A stretch of 64,000 nucleotides of DNA from Rhabditoides inermis (Eukaryota > Nematoda > Chromadorea > Rhabditida > Rhabditidae): NCBI GenBank assembly GCA_963966185.1, contig CAWZYM010000267.1, positions 42,501-106,500 of the forward strand, read 5' to 3'. Both the position numbers and the translations under genes were made by a program. Positions 1 through 10,513 of the stretch are shown piece by piece. The first letter of the stretch is position 1. Each line of letters opens with the position of its first letter. The notes beneath the pieces were generated by a model, which saw only the letters and a list, made by a program, of their open reading frames with translations, was not told the DNA's origin and did not search any database.

Positions 1-1074
1 TCCATACTGCCATACTCGCCGCAGCGAGTGCATCGGTACGGGCAGTCCAGGTGGTCGGTGCGGTTGTTGTAGCCCTTCTTGCATCCAAAGCAGTAGTAGC
101 TCCTACCGATCCACGGAGCGATCCTCTTCACGTGGTCAAAGTGCCCGTGCTCTTCTCCAATCTCCTCCCTGTACCGCAGCCCTATCACCCTATCCGCAGG
201 TCCGACATGGTAGTCGTACACTGGTTCAGTGTGGGGGATATCCTGGAAGACAATAATCCGGTATCTGCCGCCCAGAAACTGCTGCATCAGGTCCACATCT
301 GAGAGGGTGTATCCTTGCTCCTTGGTGTATCCATTCTCCTCCATGAACCTCCTCGCCTTCCGGGTGAGAGCGTGCTCGCGGTCGGACTTGATCAGGTTCT
401 TGTACCTGTTCTCCATGACCTTCCGGTTCGTCCCTTCCGGCGTCGTGATCATATCGACAAACGCGGCACCGATAAGAACCGCCTTGACCAGGCAGAGACG
501 GTCTCCTGAATACTCATACTACTACTATACTTAGAGACAGAGAGTGAAAAAAGACGTTACATACCTCGGACCAGAGTGATGTTCTTTGTATCTCCAGTTA
601 ACGCGCCGTGCGGGCGACCGTTTCCCGAGGGCATTCGAAGATAGCTGACCGAAAGTTCGGTCTGAACAAATAATTTGCAATTTGGCCTATCGATAACGCT
701 CATTAATCACACCTTTTTCCCTGCCACCAGATGCGCCTTCTCGGACTGAGCCGCGCGGCTTATCTGCTCTGCCAGACGGTTCCCATTAAACATATCGATT
801 GGAACGAGACCAGAGTGAAAAGAGAGGGTTGTTCCCTCGACGTCCAACGAGACGGCTACATGAGACGGTCGAATGCCTGACGGGAGCATCCGACGAGCCT
901 CGCTCACCGCCTGTTCCACCGCCTCAAACAGAATGGCCTTAGGCGTTTCAGAAATACACGTTTACATAAGACTCGGCAACGTATGCTTTTTCTCTCGTTC
1001 ACCCCAAACACCCCCATTATTAGTCCGGAGAAAAGCGCGTCGATTCGTTTTTGCGCGACAGCCATCACACCTAT

Positions 1075-1137
<63 letters not shown>

Positions 1138-1387
1138 TTCTTCATTACGACTCCATTTCCCTCTCAATTCTCGCTTACTTCATGTCAGGACCCAATCTTT
1201 CGTGCTAAAACATCAACTTACAAGGGGGAAGAGCCTCTCAGGGTCTCTTTCCAATGCCTGCGAGAAGACGGCAGCAACAGAGTGCTGGTCAACGCCGAAG
1301 ACCTTATTAAGCCTCGACGTGACAGCACCCAAAACCACAAGAGGGCGTACACCTGCACCTCCCGTCTGGGAGATGGTCTAAACACAA
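1..1387 (-). CDS. Protein-primed DNA polymerase B, N-terminal exons (left palindrome copy, partial)
   Basis: This is the mirror copy of the first polymerase exons of the right arm. Exons in minus-strand order are about 1222-1387, 713-937, 565-661 and 1-505, the last cut by the window edge. The final exon includes the Polinton polymerase N-terminal zinc-ribbon signature YYCFGCKKGYNNR. The copy at 1222-1387 carries one extra base (about 1331) relative to the right arm, which breaks the reading frame I propose there. This copy may therefore be inactive, unless the exon really begins downstream of that base. The catalytic domains would lie outside the window. Confidence 0.7.
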
Positions 1388-1613
1388 CTCGTAGACAACA
1401 GTCAAAACTGTTTATAACAAACAACATGATATTAACAATGTGAGAAACACAAAACTATTCTATTTAAAAAGAAATACAAAAACTATTCTATTTAAAAACC
1501 ATCTCACACCGGACACCCTCTCCCCCCCCCCCCCCCTAATGGAGAGACCATCCACACTTCATAACCGTCGTGTAAATGTATTCCCACTCGCCGGGACTCG
1601 GCGACGTGCTTAC

Positions 1614-4600
1614 CGAGGCCACCGAGTCCGACGAGTCCGACGAGTCCGACGACGACCTCGGAGACTGGGAGGCGAGCTCCTCGGACGCGTCGTCACCGGC
1701 GCGCGCGACAATTCGCGAGGGGCCGGGCTACAACAGAGAACATATACGTCAAAAAGAAAGAGAAAGAGAAAGATAAAGGGGCTCATCTGAGGGTCCTCCT
1801 CCTCGTCGTCCTTCGCGTCGGGCTTCTCGTTCTATAACAGTCAGTCGTCAAGTAGTAGCGAGAGAGCACGAGAGAGAGAGAAAGAGAAAAAGAGATGGAG
1901 AGAGGACTCACCGACTGCTCGTCGCCCTGCTTGTCATGCTTCTCGTCGCGCTGCTCGTTACCGTAGTGTTCAGTCTACAACCATTCAGTAAAGAGAGGAA
2001 GGTGGAGAGGTGAGAGATGCATACCTGAGCAGACTCGTGGCACCGAGAGTCCTCGTTCTCCATGCGGCAGACAGCACGGAAGAACTAAAGTAAAATCGAT
2101 AATCGAGTAAACAGCCCGTCAGAGAACAACAACAACAACTCACCTCGTCCACCGTATCCGCACTCAACACAGGAAGAGACTGCGACTCTCGCAACTGTGA
2201 GTAGACAAGGTATGACAAACATATAGAGAGGGCACATACCGGCAGCATCACGGCGAATGTGCGTCCCGAAGCGTCGGTGACGACTCTGTACTCGTCCTGC
2301 TCGCCTACCGCCTCCTCCTCCACATCCGCCTTCTTTTCGGGTGGCTCTGCCGCGTCGTCGTCGTCGTCGTCGTGGAAACGCCCTTTGTGAGTCCCCACGT
2401 ACGAGACGGTACCTGACGGACGGTGCGCCCTCTGTAATCATCATGCCTTTATCAAATTTTTACCAGCAGCCACCACCAATAAAAGTCTATCGTGAAACCA
2501 TAGTTATACTACAGACCCGTACCTTAGGCGCGCGAGAGAGGGATGCTAGCGTCGCGGCCGCTTCCATTCTGTCCGGCGAAATCTGAATCTCCTCCTTCAC
2601 CAACACGGGCGCGGACGCGGGGACAGGCGGGGAGGACACGACCTAGACACACACACACAGTCATATAGCTCTGTCAAAACCCTATACGCACCTGTTGGAG
2701 AGAACGGTGCGGCGGCTTCTCGTCAGTCTTGTTCTCCTCCTCCTTCACCAACACGGGCGCGGACGCGGGGACAGGCGGGGAGGACACGACCTAGACACAC
2801 ACACACAATCATATAGCTCTGTCAAAACCCTATACGCACCTGTTGGAGAGAACGGTGCGGCGGCTTCTCGTCAGTCTTGTTCTCCTCCTCCTTCACCAAC
2901 ACGGGCGCGGACGCGGGGACAAGCGGGGAGGACACGACCTAGACACACACACACACACACAATCATATAGCTCTGTCAAAACCCTATACACACCTGGCCA
3001 TCGCCGGTCTCCAGCTCGCGGAACAGCGCCCGCTGAAGAAGGTTCGGCCTCCGCTGTGAAAATAGAGATTAATAAAGAACAATTGATAATAATAATTATT
3101 ATTATTGTTCTACCTTGGGAGTTTCATCGAGCGAGCAGAGAGGGGAGTCACCGAGAGTGATTACCTGTAAATGAGATTGTAGCGGAGTGGTGTTCTTAAA
3201 AATCTGCGCATCTATTTCCGGAACGTGAGCACACACCAACACACACACATATATATACAACAGCTCCTGTTTCACCCATTCCCTACAAGCACACACACAC
3301 ACACATATACGTACAACTGCTGTTTCACTCATCCCCACTCACAGGGATTCCATCCTTCTCAGGCGTGGAGATGTCGCGAGCAGGAGACGGAGGGGCGGAC
3401 GGCTCGGAGTCCGACGACAACGTGATCAACTAAACGTGAGGACATAGGCATATCGACATACAGACAGACACACACGCCTCTCTCACTCTCACAAACTCAC
3501 CGGCCCACTCGCTCACTCACTCACTCACTCACTCACTCACTCACTCACTCACTCACTCACTCACTCACTCACTCACTCACTCACTCACTCACTCACTCAC
3601 TCACTCACTCACTCACTCACTCACTCACTCACTCACTCACTCACTCACTCACTCACTCACTCACTCACTCACTCACTCACTCACTCACTCACTCACTCAC
3701 TCACTCACTCACTCACTCACTCACTCACTCACTCACTCACTCACTCACTCACTCACTCACTCACTCACTCACTCACTCACTCACTCACTCACTCACTCAC
3801 TCACTCACTCACTCACTCACTCACTCACTCACTCACTCACTCACTCACTCACTCACTCACTCACTCACTCACTCACTCACTCACTCACTCACTCACTCAC
3901 TCACTCACTCACTCACTCACTCACTCACTCACTCACTCACTCACTCACTCACTCACTCACTCACTCACTCACTCACTCACTCACTCACTCACTCACTCAC
4001 TCACTCACTCACTCACTCACTCACTCACTCACTCACTCACTCACTCACTCACTCACTCACTCACTCACTCACTCACTCACTCACTCACTCACTCACTCAC
4101 TCACTCACTCACTCACTCACTCACTCACTCACTCACTCACTCACTCACTCACTCACTCACTCACTCACTCACTCACTCACTCACTCACTCACTCACTCAC
4201 TCACTCACTCACTCACTCACTCACTCACTCACTCACTCACTCACTCACTCACTCACTCACTCACTCACTCACTCGCTCGCCCTCCCCCCTCCCTAACTCA
4301 CTCTCACTCACACACACACACACTCACGGGAACGCCGGTCTCGCCGTCGTTGTCGTCGTCCTCCTCTTTCTCCTCCATCTCCGCACGCCTCTCCATGTCC
4401 TTGAACCAGGCACTCCAGCTCGGCTGGAAAGAAGATTGTCATTATGCGATTGTACTACGAGCCTTTACCGATATAGGGACTTTCAATCAACTAACAAGCT
4501 ACTCTTGAAGTGCGAGAAAGCAACACCCTACTCTTGAAGTATGCAAACCGGAATGAATGAGAAAGATGACTCTCGACCCACCTGCTCTCCGCTCTTCTCC

Positions 4601-4758
4601 TTCTTTTGGGCAGGAGCGTTGACGATATTGGCAAGCGGGCGCTGAACGGACACATGTTAGGTACACAACGAAATAAACACTTCTGCGCAATTTCATAATA
4701 ACACTCCTCACTTACTCACCCTCTTGCATCCGGCGTCGGTCTTCGTTATTCCAGACAT
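1614..4758 (-). CDS. Acidic multi-exon protein (left palindrome copy)
   Basis: This is the mirror of the gene at 10514-13506, with the start codon at 4758 reading leftwards. The same exon set is present, including the three tandem copies of the VVSSP exon (about 2585-2945), the Asp-rich exon near 2220-2420 and the Ser/Asp-rich last exon (1614-1727). One intron is expanded into a 763-bp (TCAC)n tract. All exons have phase 0 boundaries. The exon at 1787-1831 is followed by the same unusual ATGAGC donor as in the right arm. Function is unknown; see the right-arm copy. Confidence 0.55.
3512..4274. repeat. (TCAC)n tetranucleotide tract, 763 bp
   Basis: This is an almost uninterrupted TCAC repeat lying in an intron of the minus-strand acidic gene. 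In transcript sense it reads (GAGT)n and so offers the splice-donor consensus GTGAGT every 4 nt. The matching tract in the other arm (10998-11604) is about 156 bp shorter. Confidence 0.97.
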
Positions 4759-5307
4759 GGGACAGCTAGTTGAACTCGTCGAAAACGGCTGAAACATAAA
4801 GCTATTGAGAGCACGACTATTCACGGGACGAGAATCGGCTTGAATGAAGCTGCGGTCAGACTAAGGAGGAAATGGTTTGAGAGATGGCAGTATCATAAAA
4901 CGAATGAAGCTGGACGAGAGTGATAGAAGGGCGGAGACAGTCCTCGAGGGGCGGTGTCACGAAAAGGTCATGTTCAGAGAGAGAGAGAGAGGGAAAGAGA
5001 GAGAGAGGGAAAGAGAGAAAGAGAGAAAGAGAGAGAAATAGAGAAAGAGAAAGAAAAGAGAGAAATAGAGAGAGAGAAGAGGGAGGGCCCATTGAGGAGA
5101 GAGACCAGCAAATGTTGATTGTTCGTCCAAATATTGATTGGTCAATAATCGATAATTAGTACAGACTCGATCGAATATCGATCGGTACATAATCGATAAG
5201 GAAATAATCGATAATCAATCCCGTATCGATGACGTGCACTCGGTACGGTAGCGAGGGGAGGGTCAGATAATCAATACTGACGCAAAAATCATATAAATAA
5301 GCGAATT

Positions 5308-5649
5308 ATGGAATACCTGTCATTGTCCTCTAACGACGATGGCGTGCGGCCGGCCTCCTTCGGAGCTCCCGCCCCCTCTACCGCTTCCTCATCCACTCCA
5401 GTTTCAGGTAATGAGAGGCTCTAAATTACAAGCAGGAAACATGTGACTCAGGAAAACGTGGATGCAGCCTCGTTTTTCCAAACTAGAGACTACTGCACTA
5501 TGGCTGCAGGTACTTCTGCTCCTCCTACTATGCCTACTACTACTGCTACTGCTACTCATCCTCCGCTACCTGAACCGTCTCCCTCTGCTTACACATTCAA
5601 TTTCGCAAAAGGATCAGGAACCCATGTCGTTTTCAACATCTACAAATGA
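5308..5649 (+). CDS. Candidate small spliced gene (left copy), function unknown
   Basis: An ATG at 5308 (reading MEYLSLSSNDDG) or 5339 opens a Pro/Ser/Ala-rich first exon ending at a GTAATG donor near 5407. A second exon begins after an ACTCAG acceptor near 5457. Two frames stay open in exon 2. One is Thr/Pro-rich and ends at 5649, in phase with the 5339 start. The other encodes a Leu-rich stretch of about 20 residues that would span a membrane, ending near 5662. An AATAAA lies near 5691, which supports a plus-strand 3' end. The gene sits convergent to the zinc-ribbon gene. I do not recognise the product, and the frame is uncertain because a CTACTA-type low-complexity run underlies both readings. 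Confidence 0.35.
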
Positions 5650-5869
5650 TTTTTTGACATAAACGAGTCTATTTCTTTGTTTGCGATAAACAATAAAATC
5701 AAAATTACCTCGACATGACGTCAGCCGCACACACAAATGCAGCAAATAATGATACACGACCGCTCAACAAAACACGCTGCTGCATATGTGAGATATGGAT
5801 CGCTGTCGGGTTACCCGTCTGCCGTCGGCTCTCTCTCGCGAACGCGCGCTCGCTCTCTCTCACACTCGC

Positions 5870-5931
<62 letters not shown>

Positions 5932-6020
5932 GTGCGCGCGCTTATTACTTCAATACCGTAGTCCAGACGCGTCTCTCTCTCATTATCGAACTGTTTATTG
6001 CACACAAAAGCACGGGTCAA

Positions 6021-6444
6021 CTAGAATTTGGGCTTGGCTCCAAACGTCTTTTCGGGGACTGCGCGAGCAGCCGCATCCTTGCTATTCTTGAGTTTAATGT
6101 TGAAGGTGGCGTTGTTCACACGACGCACGCTGAGCGCACAGTCGGAGCAGAACTTCATGGTCACCATCCCCTGCATGTTGTCGGGCGAGAACACCAACTC
6201 GGTGGTTCCAACACACTCGACACATCCGTGCACACCGAGCAGACTGAAAGAGAGAGAGAGAGAGACGTTATGATCGCCCACGCATGCTCACCGGAAGAGC
6301 GCAGTGCGCGGCATGTTCCCCACAGACTCCTTCGCAGTAGTGGTGCTCGGGGTGAACTCTTCGACGTAGTCGGCAAAAGCTATAAGACAGAGATACAGGA
6401 GTACAACGCTTACGTATGCACTAACTCTTGGGCTTTTCGGTCAT
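6021..6444 (-). CDS. Zinc-ribbon protein, 109 aa (left palindrome copy)
   Basis: This is a three-exon mirror of 8772-9195, with exons at 6426-6444, 6292-6379 and 6021-6243 in minus-strand order. The first intron donor here reads GTTAGT rather than GTGAGT, still a usable donor. All coding frames stay open and both CxxC pairs are kept. See the right-arm entry for domain reading. Confidence 0.7.
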
Positions 6445-6690
6445 GATTTGGGAGAGAGGAGAAAGACCGGACAGTAGTGACACACGACAGCGAATGAGTT
6501 TGATTGTGATAATAGTTGTAGGCGGTACCAATTGTTCTCTAACAGTTAGAGAGTAAAAGTAGTTATAGGAAATAGTGCATATCATAGATAAAAAGATATG
6601 CAAAACAACCGTTGCGAAATTGTTACTTTCGAGTGTCTTTTAAAAGTTCATTGTTTCATCTACCGGTCGCTCGATCATCCCTCTAATGAA

Positions 6691-6750
<60 letters not shown>

Positions 6751-7305
6751 GCCAGCATGGACGTTTTCTCAGAATAAAGGGCGACTGGGCGACCTTTGTC
6801 TCACACGTAACACATTTCTCCTCGCACTCGCAACATTCCTATACTGATTCGCTTACGTCGAATACTCATCGCTTATATTGATGGCTATTGATTTTTATTG
6901 TTGCAACAGGATGCGACCCGCTCAAAAGAGTAAGTGAGTTTCGGTATTCGGTGTGGTCGATGAACAGTATTTCAGAAATGACCATTGACACTTATTACAA
7001 CAACGATTAAAAGGGTCAGCTACGCACAAGCGTCGCCAGAGTATGACCGGAGGTGCATAGCGGAGGCGAGCAGAGCAGAGGTGAGCACTAGTAGTAGCGC
7101 TGACGCAAGCTAAAATTTTATCTCTCTTTTCAGGATGTGTATTTTACCTAAAGCCGTATCGTTTGGTGGACATAAATTTCGCACCTGTGCGTGGAGAAGA
7201 GAGAGAGGTACGCTTTGGACATTTTGCTGTCGCGATTAATCTCTCACTTTAGTGACTGCAGTCTGTATCGAATATATCGCGTATATCTCGTCAAACTTAT
7301 TTTTT
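6445..7305. other. Gene-poor leader of the palindrome arm (mirrored at 7927-8771)
   Basis: No exon could be supported here on either strand. The stretch holds a (TC)n tract at about 6690-6748, AT-rich sequence and a run near 6900-7140 without long ORFs. It separates the TIR from the first gene and probably carries promoter sequence for the zinc-ribbon gene. I saw no definite TATA box. Confidence 0.5.
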
Positions 7306-7780
7306 GGTGGGGTGCCGTGGAGTCAAAAACTGATACCGCCCCTTGAAGCCACGCCCCCTAACGCTCCGCCTCCTAAAGCCACGTCTCCTTACGCTCCGCC
7401 CCTTCGAACCACGCCCCTCAAATGCCCCGCCCTCTGAAGCCACGCCTCTCTAGCACCGCCTATTAGAGTCACGCCCGTCTTGCAATACCTATTTGAGGCA
7501 CCTCCTTCAAGCGCCGCCCTCTAAAACCCCTCCCAGCCTCCTTTTACCGCACTGCTCCTAAGCTCCGCCCTCCTACCCGGCCGCCTATTGGCCGGCTGCC
7601 AGCCGTTCTCTCTCTCATCTTTTCACGCGATCTCTCCAGTCTGAACGCGAGCGAGCGAGAGAGAGAAATGCCACCGACCGCGCGAGAGATGGAACGCGAT
7701 AGGAGAGTGTGAAATACAGTACCGCGCAGCGCCTCTGGTCTCGTACCACCTGTCGCGAAGGCAATGTTTTCGAAAGCGAG
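7306..7780 (+). repeat. Maverick left TIR, forming the centre of the palindrome
   Basis: The sequence is the inverted counterpart of 25880-26351. The outer ~350 bp match almost base for base; the inner ~110 bp are recognisable but diverged. The outer part is an array of alternating CCGCCC and CCACGCCC boxes spaced about 13-16 bp apart (7330-7560), resembling GC-box/CACCC-box motifs bound by Sp1/KLF-type factors. It also holds a (GAGC)-rich tract near 7645 and 7775. Confidence 0.85.
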
Positions 7781-8481
7781 CGAGCGAGCGTTCCGTAAAT
7801 AGAGATGCGCGCTGCTGCGAAGCGCATCGCACGAGTCAAAACAGCGAGTCAAAGGTCATCAAAGGAAAAACAAATGAGTCACATATTATTAAAACACATA
7901 TTATTACAAAACGCACGGTACGTTACAAAAAATAAGTTTGACGAGATATACGCGATATATTCGATACAGACTGCAGTCACTAAATTGAGAGATTAATCGC
8001 GACAGCAAAATGTCCAAAGCGTACCTCTCTCTCTTCTCCACGCACAGGTGCGAAATTTATGTCCACCAAACGATACGGCTATAGGTAAAATACACATCCT
8101 GAAAAGAGAGATAAAATTTTAGCTTGCGTCAGCGCTACTACTAGTGCTCACCTCTGCTCTGCTCGCCTCCGCTATGCACCTCCGGTCATACTCTGGCGAC
8201 GCTTGTGCGTAGCTGACCCTTTTAATCGTTGTTGTAATAAGTGTCAATGGTCATTTCTGAAATACTGTTCATCGACCACACCGAATACCGAAACTCACTT
8301 ACTCTTTTGAGCGGGTCGCATCCTGTTGCAACAATAAAAATCAATAGCCATCAATATAAGCGATGAGTATTCGACGTAAGCGAATCAGTATAGGAATGTT
8401 GCGAGTGCGAGGAGAAATGTGTTACGTGTGAGACAAAGGTCGCCCAGTCGCCCTTTATTCTGAGAAAACGTCCATGCTGGC

Positions 8482-8525
<44 letters not shown>

Positions 8526-8771
8526 TTCATTAGAGGGATGATCGAGCGACCGGTAGATGAAACAATGAACTTTTAAAAGACACTCGAAAGTAACAATTTC
8601 GCAACGGTTGTTTTGCATATCTTTTTATCTATGATATGCACTATTTCCTATAACTACTTTTACTCTCTAACTGTTAGAGAACAATTGGTACCGCCTACAA
8701 CTATTATCACAATCAAACTCATTCGCTGTCGTGTGTCACTACTGTCCGGTCTTTCTCCTCTCTCCCAAATC

Positions 8772-9195
8772 ATGACCGAAAAGCCCAAGAGTGAGTGCAT
8801 ACGTAAGCGTTGTACTCCTGTATCTCTGTCTTATAGCTTTTGCCGACTACGTCGAAGAGTTCACCCCGAGCACCACTACTGCGAAGGAGTCTGTGGGGAA
8901 CATGCCGCGCACTGCGCTCTTCCGGTGAGCATGCGTGGGCGATCATAACGTCTCTCTCTCTCTCTCTTTCAGTCTGCTCGGTGTGCACGGATGTGTCGAG
9001 TGTGTTGGAACCACCGAGTTGGTGTTCTCGCCCGACAACATGCAGGGGATGGTGACCATGAAGTTCTGCTCCGACTGTGCGCTCAGCGTGCGTCGTGTGA
9101 ACAACGCCACCTTCAACATTAAACTCAAGAATAGCAAGGATGCGGCTGCTCGCGCAGTCCCCGAAAAGACGTTTGGAGCCAAGCCCAAATTCTAG
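8772..9195 (+). CDS. Small zinc-ribbon protein, 109 aa
   Basis: Three exons (8772-8790, 8837-8924, 8973-9195) join in matching phases (1 then 2) through 46- and 48-nt introns with GTGAGT/TTATAG and GTGAGC/TTTCAG ends. The first ATG of the open frame was taken as the start. The product has two cysteine pairs, CVEC (about residues 43-46) and CSDC (about 67-70), spaced as in a zinc ribbon, then a basic C-terminus ending AKPKF. An AATAAA follows near 9220. Its position just inside the TIR and its small size suggest an early regulatory or nucleic-acid-binding protein, but that is inference. I do not recognise a named Polinton family. Both palindrome arms keep it intact, which argues it is coding. 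Confidence 0.72.
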
Positions 9196-9284
9196 TTGAC
9201 CCGTGCTTTTGTGTGCAATAAACAGTTCGATAATGAGAGAGAGACGCGTCTGGACTACGGTATTGAAGTAATAAGCGCGCGCAC

Positions 9285-9358
<74 letters not shown>
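9285..9358. repeat. (GA)n simple repeat
   Basis: This is a pure GA dinucleotide run of about 74 bp, shorter in the mirror copy (about 5875-5928). Similar GA/TC runs occur at 1075-1130, 6690-6748, 8486-8522, 10240-10295 and 13995-14045. They generate long Ser/Leu- or Arg/Glu-repeat reading frames that are not genes. Confidence 0.95.
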
Positions 9359-9360
<2 letters not shown>

Positions 9361-9580
9361 GCGAGTGTGAGAGAGAGCGAGCGCGCGTTCGCGAGAGAGA
9401 GCCGACGGCAGACGGGTAACCCCACAGCGATCCATATCTCACATATGCAGCAGCGTGTTTTGTTGAGCGGTCGTGTATCATTATTTGCTGCATTTGTGTG
9501 TGCGGCTGACGTCATGTCGAGGTAATTTTGATTTTATTGTTTATCGCAAACAAAGAAATAGACTCGTTTATGTCAAAAAA

Positions 9581-9922
9581 TCATTTGTAGATGTTGAAAA
9601 CGACATGGGTTCCTGATCCTTTTGCGAAATTGAATGTGTAAGCAGAGGGAGACGGTTCAGGTAGCGGAGGATGAGTAGCAGTAGCAGTAGTAGTAGGCAT
9701 AGTAGGAGGAGCAGAAGTACCTGCAGCCATAGTGCAGTAGTCTCTAGTTTGGAAAAACGAGGCTGCATCCACGTTTTCCTGAGTCACATGTTTCCTGCTT
9801 GTAATTTAGAGCCTCTCATTACCTGAAACTGGAGTGGATGAGGAAGCGGTAGAGGGGGCGGGAGCTCCGAAGGAGGCCGGCCGCACGCCATCGTCGTTAG
9901 AGGACAATGACAGGTATTCCAT
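9581..9922 (-). CDS. Candidate small spliced gene (right copy), function unknown
   Basis: This is the mirror of 5308-5649: starts at 9922 or 9891, second exon about 9581-9773, and an AATAAA on the minus strand near 9537. Sequence in this interval is essentially identical between arms, so the copy gives no independent evidence on which frame is used. It is convergent with the zinc-ribbon gene and divergent from the acidic gene at 10514. Confidence 0.35.
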
Positions 9923-10243
9923 AATTCGCTTATTTATATGATTTTTGCGTCAGTATTGATTATCTGACCCTCCCCTCGCTACCGTACCGAGTGCACGTCA
10001 TCGATACGGGATTGATTATCGATTATTTCCTTATCGATTATGTACCGATCGATATTCGATCGAGTCTGTACTAATTATCGATTATTGACCAATCAATATT
10101 TGGACGAACAATCAACATTTGCTGGTCTCTCTCCTCAATGGGCCCTCCCCCTTCTCTCTCTCTATTTCTCTCTTTTCTTTCTCTTTCTCTATTTCTCTCT
10201 CTTTCTCTCTTTCTCTCTTTCTCTCTTTCCCTCTCTCTCTCTT

Positions 10244-10299
<56 letters not shown>

Positions 10300-10513
10300 C
10301 ATGACCTTTTCGTGACACCGCCCCTCGAGGACTGTCTCCGCCCTTCTATCACTCTCGTCCAGCTTCATTCGTTTTATGATACTGCCATCTCTCAAACCAT
10401 TTCCTCCTTAGTCTGACCGCAGCTTCATTCAAGCCGATTCTCGTCCCGTGAATAGTCGTGCTCTCAATAGCTTTATGTTTCAGCCGTTTTCGACGAGTTC
10501 AACTAGCTGTCCC

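Larger units (their letters stand above)
1..7305 (-). repeat. Left arm of a giant palindrome (inverted Maverick copy)
   Basis: This stretch is the reverse complement of 7927-15126 (base 1 pairs with 15126, base 7305 with 7927). It continues beyond the left window edge. Differences are few: isolated substitutions (for example near 5806, 7150 and 670), a 12-bp gap near 530, a 1-bp indel near 1331 and length changes in simple repeats. It lacks the TIR: it stops at 7305 and abuts the terminal GGTGGGG of the element. Every gene of the right arm has a minus-strand mirror copy here. Confidence 0.93.

Noticed and set aside
983..1443. Overlapping ORFs with LSLSLS or RERERE runs (also at 4856-5190, 5715-6091, 9125-9515, 10040-10416, 13730-14248)
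   Set aside because: They are translations of (TC)n/(GA)n microsatellites in several frames at once and have no conserved domains.
3512..4274. CRISPR-like or minisatellite array
   Set aside because: This is a pure tetranucleotide with no spacers. No CRISPR array is present anywhere in the window.
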